The notes beneath the pieces are model-generated. The model saw nothing but the letters and a program-made list of their open reading frames with translations. It was not told where the DNA came from and made no database searches. The translations under genes were made by a program, and so were the position numbers. From Allohahella marinimesophila (lineage in GTDB: Bacteria; Pseudomonadota; Gammaproteobacteria; Pseudomonadales; Oleiphilaceae), in the NCBI RefSeq assembly GCF_039538005.1, contig NZ_BAABBO010000011.1:62001-126000 (forward strand): DNA of 64,000 nt, in the 5' to 3' direction. Each line of letters starts with the position of its first letter. Position 1 is the stretch's first letter. Shown in pieces: positions 17,789 to 25,619 of this stretch.

Positions 17789-18448
17789 GCCGAAGGCAAT
17801 AAGAATGCCACCCATGACGGCGTCCACCCATCTGAGCGAGCGCAGGAAACGACTTCTGACTGCTGTGGTCGACAGCAACAGGCTGACCGTCACGAACCAG
17901 CCCATGGTCGCCAGGCACATGTAGATACCGTAGCCAAGCTGCATCAATTTCGGGGTGCCAGGTTCTATCACGACGGAAAATAGCGCAAAGAAGAACAGGG
18001 TGGCCTTCGGGTTGAGCACATTCGTCAGGAAGCCGGTCCAGAGGCTGGCGGCAGGCCGGAAAGCTGCTGGCTCGGCCGTATGACTTGACGATGAGTCAGC
18101 AGGGTCCTGCCCAGCGGGTAGCTTCTTTGCTGCAAACGCGCTGCGAAGGCACTGAATGCCGAGATAGATAAGATAAGCCGCCCCGCAAAGCCGGACGAGA
18201 TCGAATAACCAGGCGGATTGATGCATGATAACGGCGAGTCCGAGCAGGGAATAGGCCACATGCACCAGAATGCCGAGACCAATACCAATGCTGCTGGCGA
18301 CTGCTGCGGCCTTGCCGGCCACCAGGCTTTGGCGAATGACAAGCATGAGGTCGGGGCCGGGACTAATAACGGCCAGCAGATGGGCCACGGCCACCATTAA
18401 GAATTCCTGCCAGTATGCGAGCATGTCCTGTATCCTGAACGCCGACAC
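17756..18448 (-). CDS. LysE/RhtB family amino acid exporter
   Basis: Inner membrane protein (230 residues from 18448, or 222 from ATG 18424) of the LysE/RhtB superfamily, which exports amino acids such as lysine, homoserine or threonine. The family signature SPGPDLMLVIRQSL is near residue 29. About six hydrophobic segments follow, with VLNPKATLFFF in the middle. A hydrophilic Gln/Ser-rich loop of some 20 residues lies around positions 118-140. I prefer ATG 18424, because MLAYWQEFLMVAVAHL fits the usual N-terminus. The substrate cannot be assigned. Confidence 0.9.
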   Translation of the reverse strand: MSAFRIQDMLAYWQEFLMVAVAHLLAVISPGPDLMLVIRQSLVAGKAAAVASSIGIGLGILVHVAYSLLGLAVIMHQSAWLFDLVRLCGAAYLIYLGIQCLRSAFAAKKLPAGQDPADSSSSHTAEPAAFRPAASLWTGFLTNVLNPKATLFFFALFSVVIEPGTPKLMQLGYGIYMCLATMGWFVTVSLLLSTTAVRSRFLRSLRWVDAVMGGILIAFGSRLLLFTETR

Positions 18449-18467
18449 TCATCCATCGGGAGCGAGC

Positions 18468-18824
18468 ATGAGCCGGGTCGTCATAGTGCTTCTGAGTCTG
18501 CTGCTGATGCCTGCGAGCCAGGCCGAGTCAGACACGAATTCAATCACGCTGTTCAGCCAGAACTACTGCGCCGCCTGTGAAGTAGCCAAGCGCTACCTGG
18601 ATGCCAGAGCTGTTCCCTACCGGGAATACAACATCAGCGACTCACCACTGGCACATCGCTATTTTGACAAGCTGGGTGGCCGAGGCACGCCCTTTTTCAT
18701 CGTCAACAACAAGCGGATGCAAGGCTTCGACAGTCAGCGTTTCTGGTCTCTCTACGGCCTGCCTGAGGCAGACGGCCCCGCAGTCGAGGCCATGGCAGTA
18801 ACGCCGCCACCCGATGGGCCATGA
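18468..18824 (+). CDS. Exported glutaredoxin-like protein
   Basis: Small protein (118 residues) with a signal peptide (residues 1-19, cleavage near SQA/ES) followed by a glutaredoxin fold. The redox pair is C34-A-A-C37 in NYCAACEVAK, and the cis-Pro loop is GGRGTPFFIVN. It is therefore probably a periplasmic thiol-disulfide protein, although classical glutaredoxins are cytosolic. The start is ATG 18468; the open frame reaches further upstream but would abolish the signal peptide. Its start lies 19 bases from the first possible start of the divergent LysE gene, so promoters must overlap coding sequence. The C-terminus is Pro-rich. Confidence 0.82.
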   Translation: MSRVVIVLLSLLLMPASQAESDTNSITLFSQNYCAACEVAKRYLDARAVPYREYNISDSPLAHRYFDKLGGRGTPFFIVNNKRMQGFDSQRFWSLYGLPEADGPAVEAMAVTPPPDGP

Positions 18825-18843
18825 GCGACATTCAGCCGACCTG

Positions 18844-20175
18844 TCAGGCCTTGCCCTGCTCCCTGGCAACAGCCCGGTAGCCTATGTCACGACGGCAATA
18901 CATGCCATCCCAGCTGATCCGATCGACGCCTGCGTAGGCACGAGCCTGTGCTTCCGCCACGCTGCTACCCAGCGCAGTGACACAGAGTACACGACCGCCA
19001 TTCGTCGTCAGCGCATTCTCAGCGCCCGGCTGGCTACTCGTACCGGCGTGAAATACCTTGAGCACACCAGCCGGCAGACCAAGTGCTTCAGCGGTCACAT
19101 CGCCCTGTTCGTCGAGACCGTGAATCACCTTGCCCTTGCCATAAGCTTCAGGATAGCCGCCTGCGGCGAGGACCACGCCAAGCGCAGAAGCCTCGGTCCA
19201 ATCACAGCTGACCTGATCGAGCCGTGCCTCGATGCCGGCGAGTATCAATTCAGCAAAATCGCTGTCCAGACGCATCAGTACAGGCTGCGTTTCCGGGTCG
19301 CCAAAGCGGCAGTTGAACTCAATGACGTTTGGCGTACCGTCAGCGGCTATCATAAGGCCCGCATACAGGAAGCCGGTGTAGGGAATGCCATCGGCAGCCA
19401 TGCCTTGTACGGTAGGCTCGATCACTTCCGCCATGATGCGCTCATGAATCGCCGGCGTAACTACCGGCGCTGGTGAGTATGCGCCCATGCCGCCGGTATT
19501 GAGGCCGGTATCGGCGTCCCCGATTCGCTTGTGGTCCTGGCTGGAGGCCATGGCGACAATATTGCTGCCATCGACCATGACGATAAAGCTGGCTTCTTCG
19601 CCTACCAGGCAGTCCTCAATGACGACCCGATGACCCGCATCGCCAAAGCTGTTGCCTTCGAGCATATCCCGGACAGCGGCTTCTGCCTGATCGATGGTCT
19701 CTGCCACGATGACGCCTTTGCCGGCAGCCAGGCCATCGGCTTTCACAACGATTGGCGCGCCTTGCTGGCGAATGTACGAGATGGCTTCATCAGGATTGGT
19801 GAAGGTTTCATACGCCGCAGTCGGAATACCGTGCCTGGCCAGAAAATGCTTGGTAAAGGCTTTGGAGCCTTCCAGCTGGGCCGCAGCTTGCGAAGGCCCG
19901 AAAATGGGGATCTGACGAGCTCGGAAGTAGTCGACGATACCGGCTACCAGCGGCGCCTCTGGGCCTACGATAATAAAATCGATGGACTCTGCCTTGACCA
20001 GCGCTTCAATGCCCGCAAAATCGAGCATATCCAGAGCCACATTACTGACCCCTGGCTCGAGCGCAGTGCCGGCATTGCCGGGTGCAACCAGTACCGCATC
20101 AACGCGCGAACTCTGTGCCAGTTTCCATGCCAGGGCATGTTCACGTCCACCAGAGCCAATGACAAGAGCTTTCAT
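18844..20175 (-). CDS. purD: Phosphoribosylamine-glycine ligase
   Basis: ATP-grasp enzyme (443 residues) for the second step of purine synthesis: phosphoribosylamine plus glycine gives GAR. It begins MKALVIGSGGREHALAWKL. ATP-grasp motifs include IVVKADGLAAGKGVIVAE, and the signature HRVVIEDCLVGEEASFIV precedes NTGGMGAYSPAPVV and EFNCRFGDPETQPVL. Start ATG 20175 is fixed by the conserved N-terminus; the frame upstream of it is not homologous. It follows purH by 71 bases in the usual purH-purD order. Normal length. Confidence 0.97.
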   Translation of the reverse strand: MKALVIGSGGREHALAWKLAQSSRVDAVLVAPGNAGTALEPGVSNVALDMLDFAGIEALVKAESIDFIIVGPEAPLVAGIVDYFRARQIPIFGPSQAAAQLEGSKAFTKHFLARHGIPTAAYETFTNPDEAISYIRQQGAPIVVKADGLAAGKGVIVAETIDQAEAAVRDMLEGNSFGDAGHRVVIEDCLVGEEASFIVMVDGSNIVAMASSQDHKRIGDADTGLNTGGMGAYSPAPVVTPAIHERIMAEVIEPTVQGMAADGIPYTGFLYAGLMIAADGTPNVIEFNCRFGDPETQPVLMRLDSDFAELILAGIEARLDQVSCDWTEASALGVVLAAGGYPEAYGKGKVIHGLDEQGDVTAEALGLPAGVLKVFHAGTSSQPGAENALTTNGGRVLCVTALGSSVAEAQARAYAGVDRISWDGMYCRRDIGYRAVAREQGKA

Positions 20176-20246
20176 TTTGAATCCTGTGCTTGATGACCGC
20201 TCAGCCATCAAATTGACTGTGCGGGACCATGAGGTGCGCCGACAGA

Positions 20247-21884
20247 CTAGTGTCGGAAGTGGCGCATGCCGGTGAAGACCATGGCGATATCGTGGGCATC
20301 AGCTGCAGCGATGACTTCGTCATCACGGATGGACCCACCCGGCTGGATGATGGCTGTGATACCAACCCTGGCGGCAGCTTCAATGCCATCCTTGAAGGGA
20401 AAGAAGGCATCGGAGGCCATGACCGAACCGGCAATCTTGAGCCCCTCGTCACCCGCCTTGATATTGGCGATCTTGGCGCTATAGACGCGGCTCATCTGAC
20501 CCGCGCCGATGCCTATGGTGCGCCGTTGCCGTGCATACACGATGGCATTCGACTTGACGAACTTGGCCACTTCCCAGGCGAACAGCATATCGTCCATCTC
20601 CTGTTCGGTCGGCTCACGCTTGGTAACTGTCCGCACATCGTCTTCACTGACGATGCCGAGATCGCGGTCCTGAATAAGCAAACCGCCAGTGACACGCTTG
20701 TAGTCGAGCGCCGTCTGGCGCACGTTGACCAGTTCGCCACAAGCAAGGACCCGAATATTGGGCTTGCGAGCAAAGGTCTTGATCGCATCTTCACTGAATG
20801 ATGGGGCGACGACGACTTCGACGAACTGACGGTCGAGAATTTCCCGTGCGGTGTCAGACTCCACCTCGCGGTTGAAGGCGATGATGCCGCCAAACGCGGA
20901 AGTGGGGTCGGTCTGGTAGGCGAGGTCATAGGCCTGCAGAAGATCTGCACCCAGCGCAACGCCACAGGGGTTGGCATGCTTCACGATGACACAGGCTGGA
21001 TCGGCATACGGCTTTACGCATTCCAGTGCAGCATCGGTATCGGCGATATTGTTGAAGGAGAGTGCCTTGCCTTGCAGCTGGGTCGAAGACGCTACGCCAG
21101 GTTCGGTATTGTCGGCTTCAACGTAAAACGCGCCTTCCTGGTGGGGGTTTTCGCCATGACGGAGGTCCTGCTTCTTGACGAACTGCATGCTGTGGGTGCC
21201 CGGGAATACCCGTTTACCTGCTTCACGGACCGAACGAAGATTGAGGTCCGTGTTGTCGGCGTCTTCAAGCTGTTCATTGGCAGCGGCAATGGCCCCAAGA
21301 TAATTGGAGATCAGGCCATCGTATTCCGCTGTATGGGCAAAGGCCTTGGCTGCCAGACTGAAACGCAGGTGGGCACTGAGCCAGCCCTTGTCCCTGCGGA
21401 TATCAGCCAGCACACCACTGTAATCACGAGGGTCGACTACGATGCAGGTGTGCGCATAATTCTTCGCGGCGGCTCTCACCATGGTAGGGCCGCCGATATC
21501 GATGTTTTCAATGGCAGTATCTATTGAACAGTCTGGTCGGCTCACCGTGTCCTTGAATGGGTAAAGATTCACGATCACGAGGTCAATGGGCAGAATGCCA
21601 TTGTCCTGCATGACCTGATCATCCTGGCCGCGTCGACCAAGAATGCCACCGTGAACCTTCGGATGCAGAGTTTTCAGCCTGCCGTCCATCATTTCCGGAA
21701 AGTCTGTGTATTCGGAAACTTCCGTCACCGAAATCTTGTTCTCCTGCAGCAGGCGATAGGTGCCGCCGGTGGAGATGATTTCGATGCCGATCGCGGCAAG
21801 CGCGTTGGCAAATTCGACAATGCCCGTCTTATCAGAAACGCTGATCAGCGCCCGTCTGACCTCGATTGAGCCAACTGCACTCAT
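20247..21884 (-). CDS. purH: Bifunctional AICAR formyltransferase / IMP cyclohydrolase
   Basis: Performs the last two steps of IMP synthesis (545 residues). The N-terminal cyclohydrolase domain (1 to about 200) starts RRALISVSDKTGIVEFA and holds STGGTYRLL and the KTLHPKVHGGIL motif. The C-terminal formyltransferase domain has LRHGENPHQ, the catalytic KHANPCG loop and a late GVTAIIQPGGSIRDDEVI-like end. It lies 64 bases downstream of fis, so transcription may run from dusB-fis into purH-purD. I see no PurR-type operator before it. Confidence 0.97.
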   Translation of the reverse strand: MSAVGSIEVRRALISVSDKTGIVEFANALAAIGIEIISTGGTYRLLQENKISVTEVSEYTDFPEMMDGRLKTLHPKVHGGILGRRGQDDQVMQDNGILPIDLVIVNLYPFKDTVSRPDCSIDTAIENIDIGGPTMVRAAAKNYAHTCIVVDPRDYSGVLADIRRDKGWLSAHLRFSLAAKAFAHTAEYDGLISNYLGAIAAANEQLEDADNTDLNLRSVREAGKRVFPGTHSMQFVKKQDLRHGENPHQEGAFYVEADNTEPGVASSTQLQGKALSFNNIADTDAALECVKPYADPACVIVKHANPCGVALGADLLQAYDLAYQTDPTSAFGGIIAFNREVESDTAREILDRQFVEVVVAPSFSEDAIKTFARKPNIRVLACGELVNVRQTALDYKRVTGGLLIQDRDLGIVSEDDVRTVTKREPTEQEMDDMLFAWEVAKFVKSNAIVYARQRRTIGIGAGQMSRVYSAKIANIKAGDEGLKIAGSVMASDAFFPFKDGIEAAARVGITAIIQPGGSIRDDEVIAAADAHDIAMVFTGMRHFRH

Positions 21885-21948
21885 GAACTCTTCCCATTAC
21901 AAAATTGAGGATTACCGGACGTCATGTCCAGAGGTGTGTACCTGTGAC

Positions 21949-22269
21949 CTAGAGGAGGCCGTACTGCTTCAGCTTCTTGCGAAGCGTGCCGCGATTCAGG
22001 CCGAGTATCTCGGCGGCTCTGGTCTGGTTGTTTCTGGTAAATCTGAGCGTCTGCTCCATCAGCGGCGCTTCGACTTCGGAGAGTACCATGTTGTAGATAT
22101 CCCTGACTTCGAGACCATCCAGCTGGCCGAAGTAACGGGCGAGAGACTGGTCGACACTGTCTCTCAATGTACCTGGCTTGTCTTTCTGATCCACGTACAG
22201 TTGACAGCTCGGACGGCTTGTTTCGGCAAGTGATTCGGCTGTAGAGGACGCGAGAGTTTCCGTATTCAT
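21949..22269 (-). CDS. fis: DNA-binding protein Fis
   Basis: Nucleoid-associated regulator (106 residues) that bends DNA, activates rRNA promoters in fast growth and assists site-specific recombination. The C-terminal helix-turn-helix reads NQTRAAEILGLNRGTLRKKL and is almost identical to enteric Fis. The N-terminal beta-hairpin arm region is more divergent and slightly longer than in E. coli (98 residues). It overlaps the dusB stop by four bases, the conserved dusB-fis arrangement. A boxA-like sequence lies in the dusB leader (see 23448-23459). Confidence 0.95.
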   Translation of the reverse strand: MNTETLASSTAESLAETSRPSCQLYVDQKDKPGTLRDSVDQSLARYFGQLDGLEVRDIYNMVLSEVEAPLMEQTLRFTRNNQTRAAEILGLNRGTLRKKLKQYGLL

Positions 22270-23390
22270 GCGGCATTTTCCTTATAGTTATGAGGATTGT
22301 TATGGGTCTTTTGGTCGTTCTTGCTAGGCTTGCTCTGAAAGGCGCGGTCAGCGCCTGGGTCAGCACTGTTACCGGTACAGGTAGCCGGGGGAATGCTGAC
22401 GGTTTGCTCGTTGAAAAATGCACGAATATGCATCAGTTGCGTCTGGCTGTCCTGCAGCGTGTTGAACAGGCGCCTGAACTGGGTCACTAGGCCGGCGTCG
22501 ATTCCGCAGTGGTCGAGATACCAGCCAACATGCTTGCGGACAATCTTGACGCCTGCGGCCACGCCGTAGAAGTCGTGGAGTTCATGAACATGTCGATAGA
22601 CCAGTTCACCGAGCGCGATCCGGTCGGGGCGGGCGGCCACTGCTTCGGGCTGAAGTCCACTGAAAGTGAGTGCCTGGGCCAAAGCCCGAAACAGCCAGGG
22701 CTGCCCCTGTGCAGCTCGACCAATCATTAACGCATCGGCGCCAGTGTAGAGCTTGATCGCCAGCGCCTTTTCCACAGAATCGATATCGCCGTTGGCGATC
22801 ACGGGAATGCCGACAGCCTGCTTTACCTCGGCAATGGTGTCGTACTCGGCATCACCTTTGAAGCGGTCCTGACGCGTGCGTCCGTGTATGGTCAGTGCCT
22901 GAATGCCCGCTGACTCGGCAATGCGTGCAATGGCGACCGCATTCCTCGTTTCTGGCGACCAGCCAGTGCGAATCTTCAGTGTGACCGGGACATCGACAGC
23001 AGCCACGACTGCGTCGAGGATGGCGGCTACGAGGGCCTCATCGCGCATCAGCGCCGAGCCTGCAGCCTTGTTGCAGACCTTCTTTGCTGGGCAGCCCATG
23101 TTGATATCGATGATCTGCGCGCCATGAGTCACATTGTCGCGTGCAGCGTCTGCCATGAAGCCGGGATCCGCGCCGGCAATCTGCACCGATATCGGCCCAC
23201 TTTCGCCCTCGTGGTTGCGACGGCGATGAGTTTTTGCGGTATCGCGAAAGGCGGGGTTACTGCCCAGCATTTCCGAAACGGCCAGCCCGGCACCCATTTC
23301 ACGGCAGATCTTTCGGAACGGCCGATCAGTGACGCCCGCCATGGGGGCGACTACAAGCGGTGGATCAATTCGATGCTGGCCTATAAGCAT
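22266..23390 (-). CDS. dusB: tRNA-dihydrouridine synthase B
   Basis: FMN-dependent enzyme (374 residues) that reduces specific uridines in the tRNA D-loop to dihydrouridine. FMN-barrel motifs are APMAGVTDRPFR, IDINMGCPAKKVCNKAAGSAL (active-site Cys), LTIHGRTR and IANGDI. ATG 23390 is chosen because MLIGQHRIDPPLVVAPMAG matches the family start; a TTG lies three codons upstream. A polar, low-complexity C-terminal tail of roughly 50 residues (Thr/Asn/Lys-rich) follows the conserved helical domain and is longer than in E. coli (321 residues). It shares a message with fis. Confidence 0.95.
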   Translation of the reverse strand: MLIGQHRIDPPLVVAPMAGVTDRPFRKICREMGAGLAVSEMLGSNPAFRDTAKTHRRRNHEGESGPISVQIAGADPGFMADAARDNVTHGAQIIDINMGCPAKKVCNKAAGSALMRDEALVAAILDAVVAAVDVPVTLKIRTGWSPETRNAVAIARIAESAGIQALTIHGRTRQDRFKGDAEYDTIAEVKQAVGIPVIANGDIDSVEKALAIKLYTGADALMIGRAAQGQPWLFRALAQALTFSGLQPEAVAARPDRIALGELVYRHVHELHDFYGVAAGVKIVRKHVGWYLDHCGIDAGLVTQFRRLFNTLQDSQTQLMHIRAFFNEQTVSIPPATCTGNSADPGADRAFQSKPSKNDQKTHNNPHNYKENAA

Positions 23391-23447
23391 GGCGTTCAAT
23401 AATTGAGCGGTAAGGGAGGATGGCTATGATACTCATGTCTCCAGTTC

Positions 23448-23459
23448 TGTTAAAGAGCA
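23448..23459 (-). promoter_or_regulatory. boxA-like antitermination element in the dusB-fis leader
   Basis: The minus strand reads TGCTCTTTAACA, identical to the boxA bound by NusB-NusE in rRNA operon leaders of E. coli and relatives. It ends 57 bases before the dusB ATG. Short complementary arms (TTCTG and CAGAA) flank its core, so a small hairpin is an alternative reading. No boxB is recognisable, and the promoter is not clear. Confidence 0.5.
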
Positions 23460-23527
23460 GAATAGGACATTTATTCATCAAATCTGAGACATAGCAGCTT
23501 GACAGGCCTTCAGGACGCCTAAAGCGC

Positions 23528-24616
23528 TCAGGATTTCGGTTGGCTCAGGCGCTCGTAAGCGGCAGAAGGTTGAAAATCAAGACGATAATTGACCGCCGCT
23601 GGACCCGGATCATGTATCTCGAGCACGATCTTCAGCGGCGCTTCGGGCGTCATGAACGCATCCTCCGGATCGAGATTCGGGAAGTACTCGCCTGGGGTGA
23701 ATCGGCGTCGGGCGATAATTCTGTCGTTGGCGTCCGAAAATTCGAGCTGTATATCCGGGTAGGGCTGGGGAATGTCGGCCTTGTTGACAATGATGCTGTC
23801 GACGACCAGCGCATTTCTTTCGACAGGATGGGCGCGAACCACCAGATCCTGACTATGGATATCATCGAGCTGGTAAATGGAGGGCAGTTCGCAGCCGGCG
23901 TGATCACAGAAGGTCTGGTAAATCGGAATCAGTTCCGGGAAACGCTGGGCAAGCTTGTCGAAATGGAGCCAGGCCAGCTGGGCAAGCAACAGCAGCGCGA
24001 GAATCGTAGCCAGTGCAACGCCGCCAACCGACAACCACATTGTTCGATAATCGACGCCTGCAGTGGTTCTCCCGGGGCGGTGATCGGGGCGATCCGCCCG
24101 CAGTTGATCGAAATTGTTGCTCTGGCCGAAGTGGCTGTCAGCGCCATAATTCGCAAACTGTTCTGTTGGCGCGGCAGCTGCAGGTACTCTGGTCTCAGTA
24201 TTCTCCCGGCTTTTCTCGCTGGAGACGCTTTCTTTCAGCAGATCCTCTGCCCAGGCTTCGTCAGCGGCACTATCGTCTGCATAGTCGGGCTCGTCGGCAT
24301 GGGCGTAGTCGAATGTGTCGTCGACAAAGGCATCGGAATAGTCATCGGTGCCGACGGGTTTTAACGGCGAGCGGCGCTTGCCATAGCCGTGCTCGAAATC
24401 ATCGACGCCATCCTGGATGAGTTCATCATCGTCGCCATCGGCAAATACCTCTGGATCCTCATGCGGCACCTGTGCGGCATCCTGTACCTCGACGAGGTTG
24501 TCATCGGCCTGAAACACCTGCATGCAGGCGCCACAACGGACCTTGCCAGCAGCCAGTTCAAGCTGCTTTTCGGTGACCTTGAAAGTGGCGTCGCAATGGG
24601 GGCACTGGGTGAGCAA
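23528..24616 (-). CDS. Zinc-ribbon DUF3426 membrane protein
   Basis: Protein of 362 residues with an N-terminal MJ0042-type zinc ribbon (C5, C8, C28, C31 in CPHCDATF and CGACMQVF). A long acidic Asp/Tyr-rich region (about 40-180) leads to one transmembrane helix (about 193-217) and a C-terminal DUF3426 domain that should lie in the periplasm. The function is unknown. It occupies the position between prmA and dusB seen in Pseudomonas-type genomes. The start is TTG at 24616 (TTG CTC ACC), with AGGGA upstream and no in-frame ATG. Dense tandem acidic/aromatic residues suggest the middle is disordered. Confidence 0.82.
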   Translation of the reverse strand: MLTQCPHCDATFKVTEKQLELAAGKVRCGACMQVFQADDNLVEVQDAAQVPHEDPEVFADGDDDELIQDGVDDFEHGYGKRRSPLKPVGTDDYSDAFVDDTFDYAHADEPDYADDSAADEAWAEDLLKESVSSEKSRENTETRVPAAAAPTEQFANYGADSHFGQSNNFDQLRADRPDHRPGRTTAGVDYRTMWLSVGGVALATILALLLLAQLAWLHFDKLAQRFPELIPIYQTFCDHAGCELPSIYQLDDIHSQDLVVRAHPVERNALVVDSIIVNKADIPQPYPDIQLEFSDANDRIIARRRFTPGEYFPNLDPEDAFMTPEAPLKIVLEIHDPGPAAVNYRLDFQPSAAYERLSQPKS

Positions 24617-24655
24617 ATGAGAGTCCCTATGACAATGGCGGAGATGGCTAAAGAA

Positions 24656-25612
24656 TCATACTCTGCGTCCATGCAGGCAGCACCAATCTTCCAGCATGTC
24701 ACACTGCAATTCAATACCATGGTCGAGGTAGGCCTGCCGGACAGCCTGCGATTGATCAGCCAGAACGCCAGACAGCACCAGATGGCCGCCCGGACGCACG
24801 AGGGCTGACAGTTGGCTAGCCAGCTCGATGAGCGGGCCGGCCAGAATGTTAGCGACGACGAGATCCGCCTCCCGACCTTTCAGCTCGGGAATATCGACAC
24901 AGTTCAGCCGGTCATCCACCTCGTTCAGCCGCGCATTTTCACGAGTTGCGGTGAGTGCCTGAGGGTCAATGTCGACGGCTAGCGCCGATTCGGCCCCTAA
25001 CAGGAGTGCCGCAATACCCAATATGCCGGAGCCGCAACCAAAATCGATGACGGTAGGCGGGCTCTCGCGGAAGCTGCTGTAGTCTTCGGCACTGAAAAAA
25101 GTATCCAGGAAGGTCAGGCACATGGCGGTGGTGGGGTGGGTTCCAGTGCCAAAGGCGAGACCGGGATCCAGTCGCAGTTCGACAGCGTCTTCCCGCGTCT
25201 CCTTGTCCCAAGAGGGCACAACCCAGAGTCGCTGACCGAAAGGCATGGCCTTGAAATGGCTCATCCACGACCGTTCCCACACCTCATCTTCCAGTTCTTC
25301 GGCTTTCAACGTGGCCAGCAGCCTTTCAGCGGGCTCACCGAGTCGACCGACAGTCTCTCGAACAGCGGCGATCACAGCTTCGGCCATGGCGCCGCTATCG
25401 GCGAGATCGAAAAGTGCGGTGACTGTGAGTGCCTCCCAGAGTGGGGTCTCGCCCGGGCCGGGTTCCAGTAATGGCTGGTCAGCTGCGTCGCCCAATGTGA
25501 CCGATACTGCGCCCGCCTCGAGTAAGGCCTCTTCGAGCGGATCGACATCAGCTGGGGTGCAGTCCAGGCTCACTTGCAGCCATTTTGCCGGGTTCAGAGC
25601 GTTTTCAGGCAT
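24656..25612 (-). CDS. prmA: Ribosomal protein L11 methyltransferase
   Basis: SAM-dependent enzyme (318 residues) that trimethylates ribosomal protein L11. An N-terminal recognition domain (about 1-95) precedes the catalytic domain with the GLAFGTGTHPTTAMCL segment, the SAM-binding VIDFGCGSGILGIAALLLG and the active-site VVANILAGPL. It is slightly longer than the E. coli enzyme (293), owing to small insertions in the N-terminal half and after the GTGTHPTT motif. It follows accC by seven bases, as in accB-accC-prmA clusters of Pseudomonas-like genomes. Confidence 0.95.
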   Translation of the reverse strand: MPENALNPAKWLQVSLDCTPADVDPLEEALLEAGAVSVTLGDAADQPLLEPGPGETPLWEALTVTALFDLADSGAMAEAVIAAVRETVGRLGEPAERLLATLKAEELEDEVWERSWMSHFKAMPFGQRLWVVPSWDKETREDAVELRLDPGLAFGTGTHPTTAMCLTFLDTFFSAEDYSSFRESPPTVIDFGCGSGILGIAALLLGAESALAVDIDPQALTATRENARLNEVDDRLNCVDIPELKGREADLVVANILAGPLIELASQLSALVRPGGHLVLSGVLADQSQAVRQAYLDHGIELQCDMLEDWCCLHGRRV

Positions 25613-25619
25613 GGAAATC

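Noticed and set aside
19531..20193. Plus-strand frame opposite purD
   Set aside because: Shadow of the purD ATP-grasp domain; no ribosome-binding site or homologous motif.
23391..23441. Upstream frame (about 23 codons) in the dusB leader on the minus strand
   Set aside because: Its GGAG is only two bases from the ATG, and the peptide overlaps dusB without a clean coupling arrangement.
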